Shown: one piece after another, positions 36,584 through 45,181 of the stretch | How positions within the stretch are numbered: position 1 is the stretch's first letter | How the letters are laid out: each line of letters begins with the position of its first letter | Made by a program: the position numbers and the translations under genes | NCBI GenBank assembly: GCA_013215375.1 | Contig: JABSRB010000039.1 | Coordinates: forward strand, 1 to 50,457 | DNA from: Oceanospirillaceae bacterium | GTDB lineage: Bacteria > Pseudomonadota > Gammaproteobacteria > Pseudomonadales > Balneatricaceae | Direction of reading: 5' to 3' | Length of the DNA: 50,457 bases | The notes under the pieces: generated by a model | What the model was told of the DNA's origin: nothing | What the model saw: the letters and a program-made list of their open reading frames with translations, nothing else | Database searches by the model: none

Positions 36584-37372
36584 ATGGATACTAATATATC
36601 TCCCTACGATCTTAGACAACTTATTCGCAGTGGCGAGTTTACGCAAAATACTTCTGGTTACTCCCAAGGGTTTGTACAAGGTAATTTAGCTATTTTGCCT
36701 AGGGAATGGGCGCATGAGTTTTTACAATTCTGCCAACTCAATCCAAAGCCCTGTCCGATTATTGGTATGTCGAGCAACCCAGGTGATTTCCTGCTGCCAG
36801 ATCTGGGTCGCGATGTGGATATTCGCACCGATATACCGCGCTACCGCATCTATGAACACGGCGTTTTAAGCCGTGAAGTAACCTCAGTTAAAGATGTGTG
36901 GCGCGATGATTTGGTCACTTTCTTGCTTGGCTGTTCTTTCTCCTTTGAAGAGCCGCTGATCGCCGATGGCCTGGAAGTGCGCAACATTACTGAAAAAGTT
37001 AACGTGCCTATGTACCGCACTAACATCCCCTGTAAAAGTGCTGGTCGCTTCTCGGGAACGACAGTGGTTAGCATGCGCCCGATGATACCTAAAGATGCGA
37101 TTCGCGCTATTCAGATTTGTACCCGTTTCCCCTCCGTGCATGGCGCGCCATTACATTTTGGCAACCCTCAAGATATTGGTATTAGCGACATTAACACCCC
37201 TGATTTTGGTGATGCGGTCACCATTAAAGAAGTTGAAGTCCCAGTATTTTGGGCCTGCGGTGTTACCCCGCAAGTGGCTATTGAAAATGCTAAACCTGAC
37301 TTTTGCATAACCCATAGCCCAGGCTATATGTTAGTAACAGATATCCGTAATAGCTCACTGTCGATTATGTAA
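36584..37372 (+). CDS. D-glutamate cyclase family protein (DUF1445, putative hydro-lyase)
   Basis: A 262-residue member of the DUF1445/UPF0317 family, at usual length. Family blocks are [90 protein letters not shown] and [11 protein letters not shown]. In mammals this domain is one part of DGLUCY, which converts D-glutamate to 5-oxo-D-proline. A GAGG ribosome-binding site supports the start. It is first in an operon with pxpA, pxpB, pxpC and a DUF4392 gene (homologous to the other DGLUCY part), so a role in D-glutamate cyclisation is likely. The stop overlaps an in-frame pxpA ATG. Confidence 0.88.
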   Translation: MDTNISPYDLRQLIRSGEFTQNTSGYSQGFVQGNLAILPREWAHEFLQFCQLNPKPCPIIGMSSNPGDFLLPDLGRDVDIRTDIPRYRIYEHGVLSREVTSVKDVWRDDLVTFLLGCSFSFEEPLIADGLEVRNITEKVNVPMYRTNIPCKSAGRFSGTTVVSMRPMIPKDAIRAIQICTRFPSVHGAPLHFGNPQDIGISDINTPDFGDAVTIKEVEVPVFWACGVTPQVAIENAKPDFCITHSPGYMLVTDIRNSSLSIM

Positions 37373-37383
37373 TGGGAAATATT

Positions 37384-38127
37384 ATGCCTACTAGAATGAA
37401 TTTAAACTGCGACCTCGGTGAGAGTTTTGGCTCTTGGAAGATTGGCATGGACGAAGCAGTTATGCCACATGTCGATCAGGCTAATATTGCCTGTGGCTTT
37501 CACGCCGGTGATCCGCTGGTGATGACTAAAACCTTAGCGCTAGCCAAAGAATACGATGTCTGCGTTGGTGCACACCCAGGCTATCCTGATTTGGTGGGCT
37601 TTGGCAGGCGCTCGCTCAATGCCAGCGATGCTGAAATTCAAAGCTTAGTCCAATATCAAATGGCAGCACTGGATGGCATGGCCGCTGTACAGGGCATCGA
37701 TATGCAATACGTTAAGCCACATGGCGCGCTGTATAACGACATGATGTCTAAAGATAAGGTGCGCAACAGTATTATGCAGGCAGTCGCCAGCTATCACCGC
37801 CCTATTGTACTGATGTTGCAGGGCACTCCCGATGCCGCAAAACATCGTGCAGAAGCTGAAAAACTGGGACTAGAAGTCTGGTTTGAAGCCTTTGCCGATC
37901 GCTGTTACGAAGACGACGGTCGCTTGATGGCACGCACTAAAAAAGGCGCGGTGCACTGTACTGAGAAAATGCTCGCCCAGGTACGACTGCTGTGTGAAAA
38001 AGGGACGGTCATCACCGCCTCTGGCAAGGAGATCGCGCTACATGCCAATACCTTGTGTGTACATGGCGATAACATGGATGGGGTCAATGCCATTGCTCAG
38101 ATCCGCCAAATTGTATTAGGTAATTAG
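37384..38127 (+). CDS. pxpA: 5-oxoprolinase subunit PxpA (LamB/YcsF family)
   Basis: 247 residues. The LamB/YcsF family opens with MNLNCDLGESFG and continues VDQANIACGFHAGDP, VGAHPGYPDLVGFGRR, VKPHGALYNDM, EAFADRCYEDDGRL and CVHGDN. With PxpB and PxpC it forms the bacterial ATP-dependent 5-oxoprolinase turning pyroglutamate into glutamate. An ATG at 37372 overlapping the previous stop is also in frame, but GGGA is spaced for the ATG at 37384. The operon order DUF1445-pxpA-pxpB-pxpC-DUF4392 is tight. Confidence 0.93.
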   Translation: MPTRMNLNCDLGESFGSWKIGMDEAVMPHVDQANIACGFHAGDPLVMTKTLALAKEYDVCVGAHPGYPDLVGFGRRSLNASDAEIQSLVQYQMAALDGMAAVQGIDMQYVKPHGALYNDMMSKDKVRNSIMQAVASYHRPIVLMLQGTPDAAKHRAEAEKLGLEVWFEAFADRCYEDDGRLMARTKKGAVHCTEKMLAQVRLLCEKGTVITASGKEIALHANTLCVHGDNMDGVNAIAQIRQIVLGN

Positions 38128-38130
38128 TAG

Positions 38131-38808
38131 ATGAGAATTGAAATTGCCGGTGAAAACTCGGTTATTATTTATTTCGCTGAGCAGACAAGCGCTGCGGTAT
38201 CGGCCAGTGTGCAACAGACTATGCACACACTTGAGAACTTACTCGGCAAACACCTAATCGACATGGTGCCCTCTTACGCATCCTTACTGGTGATTTACGA
38301 TGCCTTTAATACCGATCAGTATTTTGTGCGCAGCTGTATTGCACAGGCACTGACGCAACTGGCCAGCGCCGAATCGCAACCAGGTAATTTAATTGAACTG
38401 CCCGCATACTACAGCACTGAGTCAGGGCCTGATTTAGCGCAGTTAGCCAATAACGCTAAGCTATCTGTAGACGAGGTGATCGCTATTCATAGCGCTCAGG
38501 AATATCGTGTTTACGCCATCGGATTTGCCCCAGGTTTTGCCTATTTAGGTGAAGTTGATCCGCGTATTGCAGCACCGCGACTGTCCACACCAAGACTTAA
38601 AGTCCCCCGTGGTGCGGTGGCTATTGCCGACCGGCAAACCGCTGTTTACCCGGCGCAATCTCCCGGCGGCTGGAACTTAATAGGTTTGTGCCCCACACGT
38701 ATGTTCAACCCCTCAAATAAACCTTCTATGCCCGTGCAAGTCGGCGATAGAGTGAAATTCGCTCCTATCGATCGCGCCCAATTTTTAGCTTTAGGCGGTG
38801 AATTATGA
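38131..38808 (+). CDS. pxpB: 5-oxoprolinase subunit PxpB (KipI family)
   Basis: 225 residues of the KipI/allophanate-hydrolase subunit 1 family (carboxyltransferase domain C/D). Blocks: VPSYASLLVIYD, IELPAYYSTESGPDLAQLA, IHSAQEYRVYAIGFAPGFAYLGEVDPRIA, TPRLKVPRGAVAIADRQTAVYP and SPGGWNLIGLCP. It pairs with PxpC to handle the ATP-dependent step of 5-oxoproline cleavage. It starts 3 bp after the pxpA stop, and its TGA stop overlaps the pxpC ATG. Confidence 0.94.
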   Translation: MRIEIAGENSVIIYFAEQTSAAVSASVQQTMHTLENLLGKHLIDMVPSYASLLVIYDAFNTDQYFVRSCIAQALTQLASAESQPGNLIELPAYYSTESGPDLAQLANNAKLSVDEVIAIHSAQEYRVYAIGFAPGFAYLGEVDPRIAAPRLSTPRLKVPRGAVAIADRQTAVYPAQSPGGWNLIGLCPTRMFNPSNKPSMPVQVGDRVKFAPIDRAQFLALGGEL

Positions 38809-39743
38809 ACGCCTTTACAGTAAAACAGCCAGGGCTGCTAACGTTAATTCAAGATCGCGGTCGCTACGGCCAACATCGCTTGGGACTCACCAATGGAGGG
38901 CCATTAGACACTAGCGCCTTTGATTGGGCTAATCGTCTGTGCAGCAATGACATTAACGCCACCGCACTTGAAATCAGCATCGGCGGACTAGTGCTTGAAG
39001 CGCAAAGCGATACTTTTATCGCCATCACTGGTGCCGACATGGGGGTTAAAATAAACCACCAAGTCGTAGCGATGTGGTGCACTTTAAAAATAACCGCTGG
39101 CGATACCATTAGCTTTGGTTTCGCAACTGCGGGTGCGCGCGCCTATTTAGCAGTCGCTGATGGCTTTCAAATAGCAGCATCTTTTACTAGTACTGCGACT
39201 GTCTGCAGAGAAGCGATTGGCGGTATTGACGGCAACAAACTAAAAGCTGACGATTCACTGCCTTGCGCAAGCATTGCAAAACGAATGCTATTATCCCTGC
39301 CCGAGCCAGAAATCCCCGACTACTCGCAGCCAGTCAGCTTAAGAGTCATTCTAGGTTATCAGCAGGCAAGCTTTGATCAAGTACAGCAGCGCTTGTTTTT
39401 TACTAGCCAATACCAACTCAGCGATAAAATAGACCGGATGGGCTTTCGTCTGCAAGGACAGGCAATACACTCTGCTATTGAGGGAATTTTATCCGAGGGC
39501 ATCTGCCATGGCGCCATCCAAATTCCCGGTGACGGCCAGCCGATTGTACTGATGAATGATCGCCAAACCATCGGCGGCTATCCAAAAATAGGTTCGGTAA
39601 TTGCTCTGGATACCGCTAGGCTTTCACAACTTATGCCCGGCCAAGAAATTAGCTTCGAACAAATCAGCCTAGAACATGCGCACAACATCAATCATTTAGC
39701 CAAAGTGCGCCAGCAGAGCATTGCACTCATTGAACACCGCTGA
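38805..39743 (+). CDS. pxpC: 5-oxoprolinase subunit PxpC (KipA family)
   Basis: 312 residues of the KipA/allophanate-hydrolase subunit 2 family. Blocks: VKQPGLLTLIQDRGRYG, GLTNGGPLDTSAFDWANRL, LEISIGGLVL, ITGADMGVKIN, GARAYLAVADGF, SDKIDRMGFRLQG and ILSEGICHGAIQIPGDGQPIVLMNDRQTIGGYPKIG. It is the partner of PxpB in 5-oxoprolinase. ATGA overlap with pxpB indicates coupled translation at equal ratio. Confidence 0.94.
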   Translation: MNAFTVKQPGLLTLIQDRGRYGQHRLGLTNGGPLDTSAFDWANRLCSNDINATALEISIGGLVLEAQSDTFIAITGADMGVKINHQVVAMWCTLKITAGDTISFGFATAGARAYLAVADGFQIAASFTSTATVCREAIGGIDGNKLKADDSLPCASIAKRMLLSLPEPEIPDYSQPVSLRVILGYQQASFDQVQQRLFFTSQYQLSDKIDRMGFRLQGQAIHSAIEGILSEGICHGAIQIPGDGQPIVLMNDRQTIGGYPKIGSVIALDTARLSQLMPGQEISFEQISLEHAHNINHLAKVRQQSIALIEHR

Positions 39744-39761
39744 TAACAGCGTGGAGAATTT

Positions 39762-40622
39762 ATGAAAAAATCAAACTTTGACGAAGCAGCGCTGAGCAAA
39801 AAGATCGAAGATCTACTGGTTAAACGCAATTTACGCGGCATGAAAACCATACAGAGCGCACTGCAAACAGGTTATTACCTACGCGCTGCAAAAATATTAA
39901 ATGACTGCAAAGGCCATGTATTAATAGGCACGGGCTTTCCAGTGGTTGATACCTTTGAGACCGATGGCCCGGTCGGCGCTATCGCCCTTTACAATGCACT
40001 CGAAAAATTAGGCGCTACACCGGTAATAGTCTGCGGCCCACCCGTATCTCAAGCGCTTATGCAAGATTTCAGAGTGCATGAAATTCGCGTCGGCGAGCAT
40101 CAAGAACGCACTCTTGAAGCCTTCAAAGCCCTGTACCATTACCAGCCCGATGCCGTGTTATCCATTGAGCGTCCAGGCCAAGCGGCAGATGGCGGCTATT
40201 ACAATATGCGCGGCGAAAGCATTAGTGAGCGCACCGCCTGTTTTGATACTTTTATCAACAACGCTAAATGCCCAACTATCGGTATTGGTGACGGGGGTAA
40301 TGAAATTGGCATGGGCAATATTACCGAAGCGCTTAAAAGTCTAGATATTGTCAGTGCCACCACCAAAGTCGATGAACTGCTAATCGCCGACGTTTCAAAC
40401 TGGGGTGCCTATGGCATCATGACCTTGCTGAGCATTTGGAATGACGTGGACTTATTGGCCGACGTCAATTTAGAGGAGATCCTCACTTACCTGTCGGGTC
40501 ACGGTAGCGTCGATGGCGTAACACGCATCAATGAGCTCACTGAAGACGGTTTACCCTTTAGCGAAGGCGAAGCGGTAATTCTCGAATTACGCGAACTGAT
40601 CTCTTATCATTTAACTACTTGA
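39762..40622 (+). CDS. DUF4392 family protein, D-glutamate cyclase C-terminal-like
   Basis: 286 residues matching DUF4392, the domain homologous to the C-terminal half of mammalian D-glutamate cyclase. Blocks: HVLIGTGFPVVDTFETDGPVGAIAL, ATPVIVCG, LSIERPGQAADGGYYNMRGESIS, TIGIGDGGNEIGMGNI and VSNWGAYGI. A GGAG ribosome-binding site precedes the ATG. It is last in the operon with DUF1445 and pxpABC. In mammals both domains are fused, so here they probably form a two-subunit cyclase feeding 5-oxoproline to PxpABC. The chain contacts a heptamer repeat just after the stop. Confidence 0.88.
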   Translation: MKKSNFDEAALSKKIEDLLVKRNLRGMKTIQSALQTGYYLRAAKILNDCKGHVLIGTGFPVVDTFETDGPVGAIALYNALEKLGATPVIVCGPPVSQALMQDFRVHEIRVGEHQERTLEAFKALYHYQPDAVLSIERPGQAADGGYYNMRGESISERTACFDTFINNAKCPTIGIGDGGNEIGMGNITEALKSLDIVSATTKVDELLIADVSNWGAYGIMTLLSIWNDVDLLADVNLEEILTYLSGHGSVDGVTRINELTEDGLPFSEGEAVILELRELISYHLTT

Positions 40623-40630
40623 TAGTTATT

Positions 40631-40657
40631 AGCTTTTAGCTTTTAGCTTTTAGCTTT
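40631..40657. repeat. 7-bp tandem repeat AGCTTTT, four copies
   Basis: Four copies of AGCTTTT (last one truncated) 9 bp after the DUF4392 stop. It is the left flank of the second palindromic repeat. Confidence 0.95.
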
Positions 40658-40679
40658 AGATTGTCTTTCATAATCTATT

Positions 40680-40767
40680 CTCCGTGTTCTCCGTGGTCAA
40701 AAAAATCTTTTAAAGACTCTCTACCACAGAGGACACGGAGGCGCTTCGCTACACAAAGAAAACCTGA
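40680..40767. repeat. palindromic dispersed repeat, copy 2
   Basis: CTCCGTGTTCTCCGTGGT (40680-40697) faces ACCACAGAGGACACGGAG (40723-40740), followed by GCGCTTCGCTACACAAAG and AAAACCTGA. It is clearly homologous to 24711-24806, in the same orientation and also between two convergent gene ends. Confidence 0.92.
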
Positions 40768-40775
40768 GATATTTT

Positions 40776-40820
40776 AGCTTTTAGCTTTTGGCTTTTAGCT
40801 TTTAGCTTTTAGCTTTTAGC
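40776..40820. repeat. 7-bp tandem repeat AGCTTTT, 6.4 copies
   Basis: Six copies of AGCTTTT, one reading GGCTTTT, plus AGC. The right part overlaps the last codons of the LysR gene and encodes its C-terminal LKAKS. Confidence 0.95.
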
Positions 40821-41695
40821 CCGTCCTGCATTATCTTCTGCGCGCTATCTGCCAGTAGCTTTGGCAGCGCCTGCTCTTCATCGACCCTCCAGCTGCTACA
40901 AAAATCTAGCGAGGGCGGTACTATCTCCGTTTTTATTTGCTGCACTTCGCCACTGCTTAGCTGTTTTTCTACTAATACTTTTGGCAGCAATGCAATACCG
41001 ACCCCCTGGGTCGCTAAACTGATCAAACTCGCGACTGAACTGCAAGTATGAATCACCACTTTATTGGCATAGGGCTGACACAATTGCTGCAAATAATGCC
41101 AGGGAGCGGTATCTCTAGGGAAACTTAGCATAGGATGTTGAGCTAGCTGCTCGACACTCCAGCACTGCTCATCCCCTTGCAACCCTGCTACGCCTATCCA
41201 CACTTGCGAGTAGCTACACAACGCTTGGCTAGTTAAGGATTTATTGATTCCCTGCTCTGCCACCATCAAACTTAAATCTATTTGATGCTGCTGTAACTGT
41301 TTAGCCAAAACCGGCGTAACATCACTGGTTAGCTCGAACGAAATATGCGGATATATTTTCTGCCATTGACGCAGCAGCGGGGATAACCATAAATGCGCCA
41401 AAGTATCGGCAATGCCAATCTTGACACTTCCCTGCTGTTGCTCTTGCCCGGCGAGTACTTTCATCTCCTGGGAAATAGCGATAAGTTTTTCAGCATAAAC
41501 TAATAATTTCGCCCCTTTATGGGTGAGATGAGTACCGCTTTTATCACGCCGGAACAAACTCACTCCAAGCTCTTGCTCCAGCGCATTAATTCGGGCCGAG
41601 ATAGCAGGCTGAGAGACGTGCAAAAGTGCCGCAGCCGCTCTAAAACTGCCCAACTTAGCGACTTTGACAAATGAAGATAAATTCCGAATTCGCAT
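40802..41695 (-). CDS. LysR family transcriptional regulator
   Basis: 297 residues. The N-terminal winged HTH (1-60) reads MRIRNLSSFVKVAKLGSFRAAAALLHVSQPAISARI, and the LysR substrate domain (about 88-290) contains VKIGIADTLAHLWLSP, SLMVAEQGI and LATQGVGIALLPKVLVEK. It lies tail-to-tail with the D-glutamate/pxp operon and is divergent from the D-amino-acid aminotransferase gene, 262 bp away, which is its most likely target. The inducer is unknown but may be a product of this pathway. The last residues derive from heptamer repeats, so the original C-terminus may have been altered. Confidence 0.92.
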   Translation of the reverse strand: MRIRNLSSFVKVAKLGSFRAAAALLHVSQPAISARINALEQELGVSLFRRDKSGTHLTHKGAKLLVYAEKLIAISQEMKVLAGQEQQQGSVKIGIADTLAHLWLSPLLRQWQKIYPHISFELTSDVTPVLAKQLQQHQIDLSLMVAEQGINKSLTSQALCSYSQVWIGVAGLQGDEQCWSVEQLAQHPMLSFPRDTAPWHYLQQLCQPYANKVVIHTCSSVASLISLATQGVGIALLPKVLVEKQLSSGEVQQIKTEIVPPSLDFCSSWRVDEEQALPKLLADSAQKIMQDGLKAKS

Positions 41696-41957
41696 AATAA
41701 ATGAGTATCAATGATTGAGTTATGACTAGATTAACACGTAAATGCACACAACTCACACAGTAATATATTTCATAAAACAAGCTGTATGCAGAAGTATACA
41801 CTACAATATCTCTATATAGAGAAATTTTTTATTTAATTAATTATCAGCTTGCAAATATATAACTTTTGATCAAATATGCTAAATATTATCAGTAATGTCG
41901 TAGCTATATACGCTTTTGAAGCGCTAACTAAGACCTGTATTTTTTGTGAGGCAGACT

Positions 41958-42824
41958 ATGAGCACAGCATACCTAAACGGTGAATACCTACCATTGAGCG
42001 AGGCCAAAATCTCGCCACTAGATCGTGGTTTTCTTTTCGGCGATGGCATCTACGAAGTTATCCCCTACTACAGCGGAAAATCTGTCGGTTTAATCCCGCA
42101 TATTCAGCGCATGATTAACGGTCTTGCAGAGATAGAAATCAACTGTGACAAAACCCTTGAGCAGTGGATTACATTGCTAGACGATTTAATCGCCAAAAAT
42201 GATGGGGCCACACAAAATCTAGGGGTTTATGTGCACGTATCTCGTGGCACAGATGTGATACGCAACCACGCTTACCCTGAGAACGTGACTCCTACCATCT
42301 TTTGTTTCACTTTCGGCATCAAGGATCCAGAGCCAATTGATAGAACACAAGCAACCACTTACACTGTCACCACCACTGAAGATTTACGCTGGAAGCGCTG
42401 TCACATTAAATCCACAGCACTACTAGGCAATGTCATGCACTATCAACAGGGACACGCTAGCGGCAACAACGAATGCTTGCTGTACAACAGTAATAATGAA
42501 TTGACCGAAGGCAGCTCAGTCAATGCTTTCATCGTTAAAGATGGGGTAGTGATCACCCCCATTCAAGACAACCAAATATTACCAGGCATTACCCGCCGCA
42601 TTATTATCGATAGCATCAAAGCTGAAGGCTCTATTAAAATTGAAGAGCGCACTGTCACTATGGATGAAGTTCACAGCGCCGATGAAGTATGGATCAGTAG
42701 CTCATCTAAGGAGATAGCACCCATTGTAGCTATAGATGGGGTGAATGTAGGTAATGGTAAAATTGGACCTGTTTGGGAAAAGGCCTTTGCCATTTATACG
42801 GCAGCCAAATTTAACCATAGCTAA
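41958..42824 (+). CDS. class IV aminotransferase, D-amino-acid aminotransferase type
   Basis: A 288-residue PLP fold-type IV enzyme. It opens AYLNGEYLPLSEAKISPLDRGFLFGDGIYEVIP, the PLP lysine is Lys151 in CHIKSTALLGNVM, and ECLLYNSNNELTEGSSVNAFIVKDG and LPGITRRIIID follow. Overall it fits D-alanine aminotransferase, which interconverts D-Ala and 2-oxoglutarate with D-Glu and pyruvate. Branched-chain or aminodeoxychorismate activity is less likely. The ATG at 41958 has GAGG; a GTG four codons upstream overlaps it. It is divergent from LysR and next to a D-glutamate cyclase/5-oxoprolinase operon, giving a consistent D-glutamate theme. A terminator follows. Confidence 0.88.
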   Translation: MSTAYLNGEYLPLSEAKISPLDRGFLFGDGIYEVIPYYSGKSVGLIPHIQRMINGLAEIEINCDKTLEQWITLLDDLIAKNDGATQNLGVYVHVSRGTDVIRNHAYPENVTPTIFCFTFGIKDPEPIDRTQATTYTVTTTEDLRWKRCHIKSTALLGNVMHYQQGHASGNNECLLYNSNNELTEGSSVNAFIVKDGVVITPIQDNQILPGITRRIIIDSIKAEGSIKIEERTVTMDEVHSADEVWISSSSKEIAPIVAIDGVNVGNGKIGPVWEKAFAIYTAAKFNHS

Positions 42825-42831
42825 ATCAATT

Positions 42832-42856
42832 GAGCCCCAAGCGGGGCTCTACTTTC
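42832..42856 (+). terminator. terminator of the aminotransferase gene
   Basis: GAGCCCC-AAGC-GGGGCTC followed by a T-rich stretch, 7 bp after the stop. Confidence 0.75.
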
Positions 42857-42951
42857 TATTTATCATCCCCACATTTAATATCCCTGCCACTACGCTTACT
42901 TAACATTATTGCCTATAGTTATTACTTACAACTTGTTAGCGGAGATAATGG

Positions 42952-43737
42952 ATGCCTTTATTTGTACTTTTACTGTTCATTACTTTGAGCTCTTTTACTT
43001 ACGCCTCATCATCCACTCCTGTTAACGAGCTAACTATCTGCTGGGAGAAAGAGCTAAAACCACCCTACTTAACATTAGATACTGCAGGGCAGCCGACAGG
43101 CATAGCCGTTGAGTGGCTGACCACTATTTTTGCAGCGCAGAATATTAAATTAGTGAACAAGCTACTCCCCTGGAAACGTTGCTTAAAAGAGCTAAAGCTA
43201 GGCAATGTGGATATAGTCCCTAACGCGAGCTTTAAACTTAGCCGCACTCAAATAGCACATTACAGCGCAGCACTTTATACCACGCATTTATACCTCTATT
43301 ACACTAACAAGTTGCTAGCTGAAAAAGATCTAACACAAGCAGCCGCTTTCGCGCCTTACAAGGTAGGCGGGGTGAATGGATTCAACTACGGTTTCTTGGA
43401 TGATGCATTTAACATTGATACAGGGGCAAATACTCGGCGCTCACTGCTGAAGAAACTGCTAAAAGGTCGCTTAGATTTTGCCATTATGCAGCGCGAGGTT
43501 TATCTGGCGATACGAACCCAAGACCAAGCATCAACAGAGCCTCTTAAAGCGGTCCCCTCCCCGATAACGCATCAAGCTAAATACTTTGTGCTTATTTCCA
43601 AAAAGCACCCAAGGGCGGAGAGTATTAAAGAGAACTTCAACATTCAGCTACGTAAATTACGCGTCAGCGGACAGTATTTGCACATATTAAAAAAATACAC
43701 AGAACCTTTTTTTGAACAAAAAAAAGCCGCTAATTAG
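42952..43737 (+). CDS. periplasmic solute-binding protein, family 3 (orphan)
   Basis: 261 residues. The signal peptide cleaves near TYA-SSS. The body has ELKPPYLTLDTAGQPTGIAVEWLTTIF, LLPWKRCLKELKLGNVDIVPNASFKLSRTQ and a second lobe with YKVGGVNGFNYGF. It is an amino-acid-binding-like SBP without adjacent permease genes. GGAG precedes the ATG. The stop codon lies inside the stem of the ftsZ terminator on the other strand, so this gene and ftsZ share their 3' boundary. Confidence 0.82.
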   Translation: MPLFVLLLFITLSSFTYASSSTPVNELTICWEKELKPPYLTLDTAGQPTGIAVEWLTTIFAAQNIKLVNKLLPWKRCLKELKLGNVDIVPNASFKLSRTQIAHYSAALYTTHLYLYYTNKLLAEKDLTQAAAFAPYKVGGVNGFNYGFLDDAFNIDTGANTRRSLLKKLLKGRLDFAIMQREVYLAIRTQDQASTEPLKAVPSPITHQAKYFVLISKKHPRAESIKENFNIQLRKLRVSGQYLHILKKYTEPFFEQKKAAN

Positions 43738-43741
43738 CGGC
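43717..43741 (-). terminator. terminator of ftsZ
   Basis: On the minus strand a perfect palindrome GCCGCTAATTAGCGGC followed by nine T, 21 bp past the ftsZ stop. It overlaps the last codons of the convergent binding-protein gene. Confidence 0.88.
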
Positions 43742-43762
43742 AAAAAAAGAGAGACCAAACTG

Positions 43763-44995
43763 TTAATCAGCTTGGCGACGTAAAAATGCTGGAATATCTA
43801 GAAAGTCTAAATCACCGTTATGCGTGCCTGTTTTCTTCATATGCTGCTGTACCGGCTCTGGCGCAACTTCAACATGCTCTTGTAAGTGAGTACGACCACT
43901 GTGATCACGTGACTTAGCTTTAACTGGTAGATCCATTTGATGTTGTGAATAACCACCAGTAACGTTAGCACGTACTGAAGTTCCACCACTCGCAGCCACT
44001 TTAACTTGGGTTGTTTCAACTTTAACTTGTGCAGCAGATTGCGTCAGCAAACCTGTTGCAACGACAGTAACACGCAGCTCATCAGTCATATCTGGATCGA
44101 TAACCGTACCTACAACAACAGTCGCGTTCTCTGATGCGTACTCTTCTACGATTTGACCTACTTCGGTAAATTCACCTAAGCTAAGATCCAGACCCGCAGT
44201 AATGTTGACTAAAATGCCACTGGCACCTTTTAAGTCAACATCTTCAAGTAACGGGCTTTTAATCGCCGCTTCAGTGGCAACAATCGCGCGATCATCACCC
44301 GTTGCGCTGCCAGTACCCATCATCGCCATGCCCATAGAGGCCATAACTGCACGTACATCGGCGAAATCGACGTTGATCATGCCCGGACGCGTAATAAGAT
44401 CAGCAATGCCGCGTACCGCATTGGATAATACATCGTTCGCTGCATTAAACGCATTGATCAAAGAGCAGTTTTTGCCCATGACTTGCATTAACTTCTCGTT
44501 GGGAATAATGATCAGTGAATCGACATTATCCTTTAACTCATTAATTCCCTCTTCGGCGATACGCATACGCTTACGGCCTTCAAAAGGGAAAGGCTTAGTA
44601 ACGACGGCAACCGTTAATATACCTAATTCTTTTGCCACTTCAGCAACAATTGGCGCCGCACCTGTACCGGTACCACCACCCATGCCTGCTGTGATAAAGA
44701 TCATGTCTGCACCCTCGATCATCTCAGCTATCTGAGCACGATCTTCTTGGGCTGCCTGACGGCCTACCTCAGGATTAGCACCTGCGCCTAAACCTTTAGT
44801 GAGTTCGCCACCTATTTGGATCACAGAACCGGTTGCCATACCATGCAGTGCTTGCGCATCTGTATTGGCACAAATGAACTCAACCCCTTCTATGTCTGTT
44901 GTAAGCATATGCTGAACAGCATTTCCGCCGCCACCACCTACACCTATTACTTTAATAACGGCGTTTTCTGGTAGACTATCTGCCAGTTCAAACAT
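43763..44995 (-). CDS. ftsZ: cell division protein FtsZ
   Basis: A 410-residue tubulin-like GTPase forming the division ring. [27 protein letters not shown] opens the GTPase, the tubulin signature [13 protein letters not shown] lies around residue 107, and the T7 loop [11 protein letters not shown] contains the catalytic Asp. A variable linker follows, then the C-terminal DIPAFLRRQ peptide that binds FtsA and ZipA. The ATG at 44995 has AGGAG; the 20-residue longer reading (to 45055) has no family support. It lies 186 bp after ftsA. Downstream is not lpxC, as usual in gammaproteobacteria, but an unrelated convergent gene. Confidence 0.96.
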   Translation of the reverse strand: MFELADSLPENAVIKVIGVGGGGGNAVQHMLTTDIEGVEFICANTDAQALHGMATGSVIQIGGELTKGLGAGANPEVGRQAAQEDRAQIAEMIEGADMIFITAGMGGGTGTGAAPIVAEVAKELGILTVAVVTKPFPFEGRKRMRIAEEGINELKDNVDSLIIIPNEKLMQVMGKNCSLINAFNAANDVLSNAVRGIADLITRPGMINVDFADVRAVMASMGMAMMGTGSATGDDRAIVATEAAIKSPLLEDVDLKGASGILVNITAGLDLSLGEFTEVGQIVEEYASENATVVVGTVIDPDMTDELRVTVVATGLLTQSAAQVKVETTQVKVAASGGTSVRANVTGGYSQHQMDLPVKAKSRDHSGRTHLQEHVEVAPEPVQQHMKKTGTHNGDLDFLDIPAFLRRQAD

Positions 44996-45181
44996 GATCT
45001 CTCTCCTTTTGGGCTCTGCCCTTTTATCTTTCCAATTTGGCTTATTGCTCGCCAATCAAAGTTTTAACAATCGCTTAACAATAAAAACTACAAAGCCATC
45101 ATTTACTTAAATTGACCAATACATATCTGCCAATCTTGTTTTTGTTCAATACATATCCAATTGAAATCTTTTTCAGTTGGA

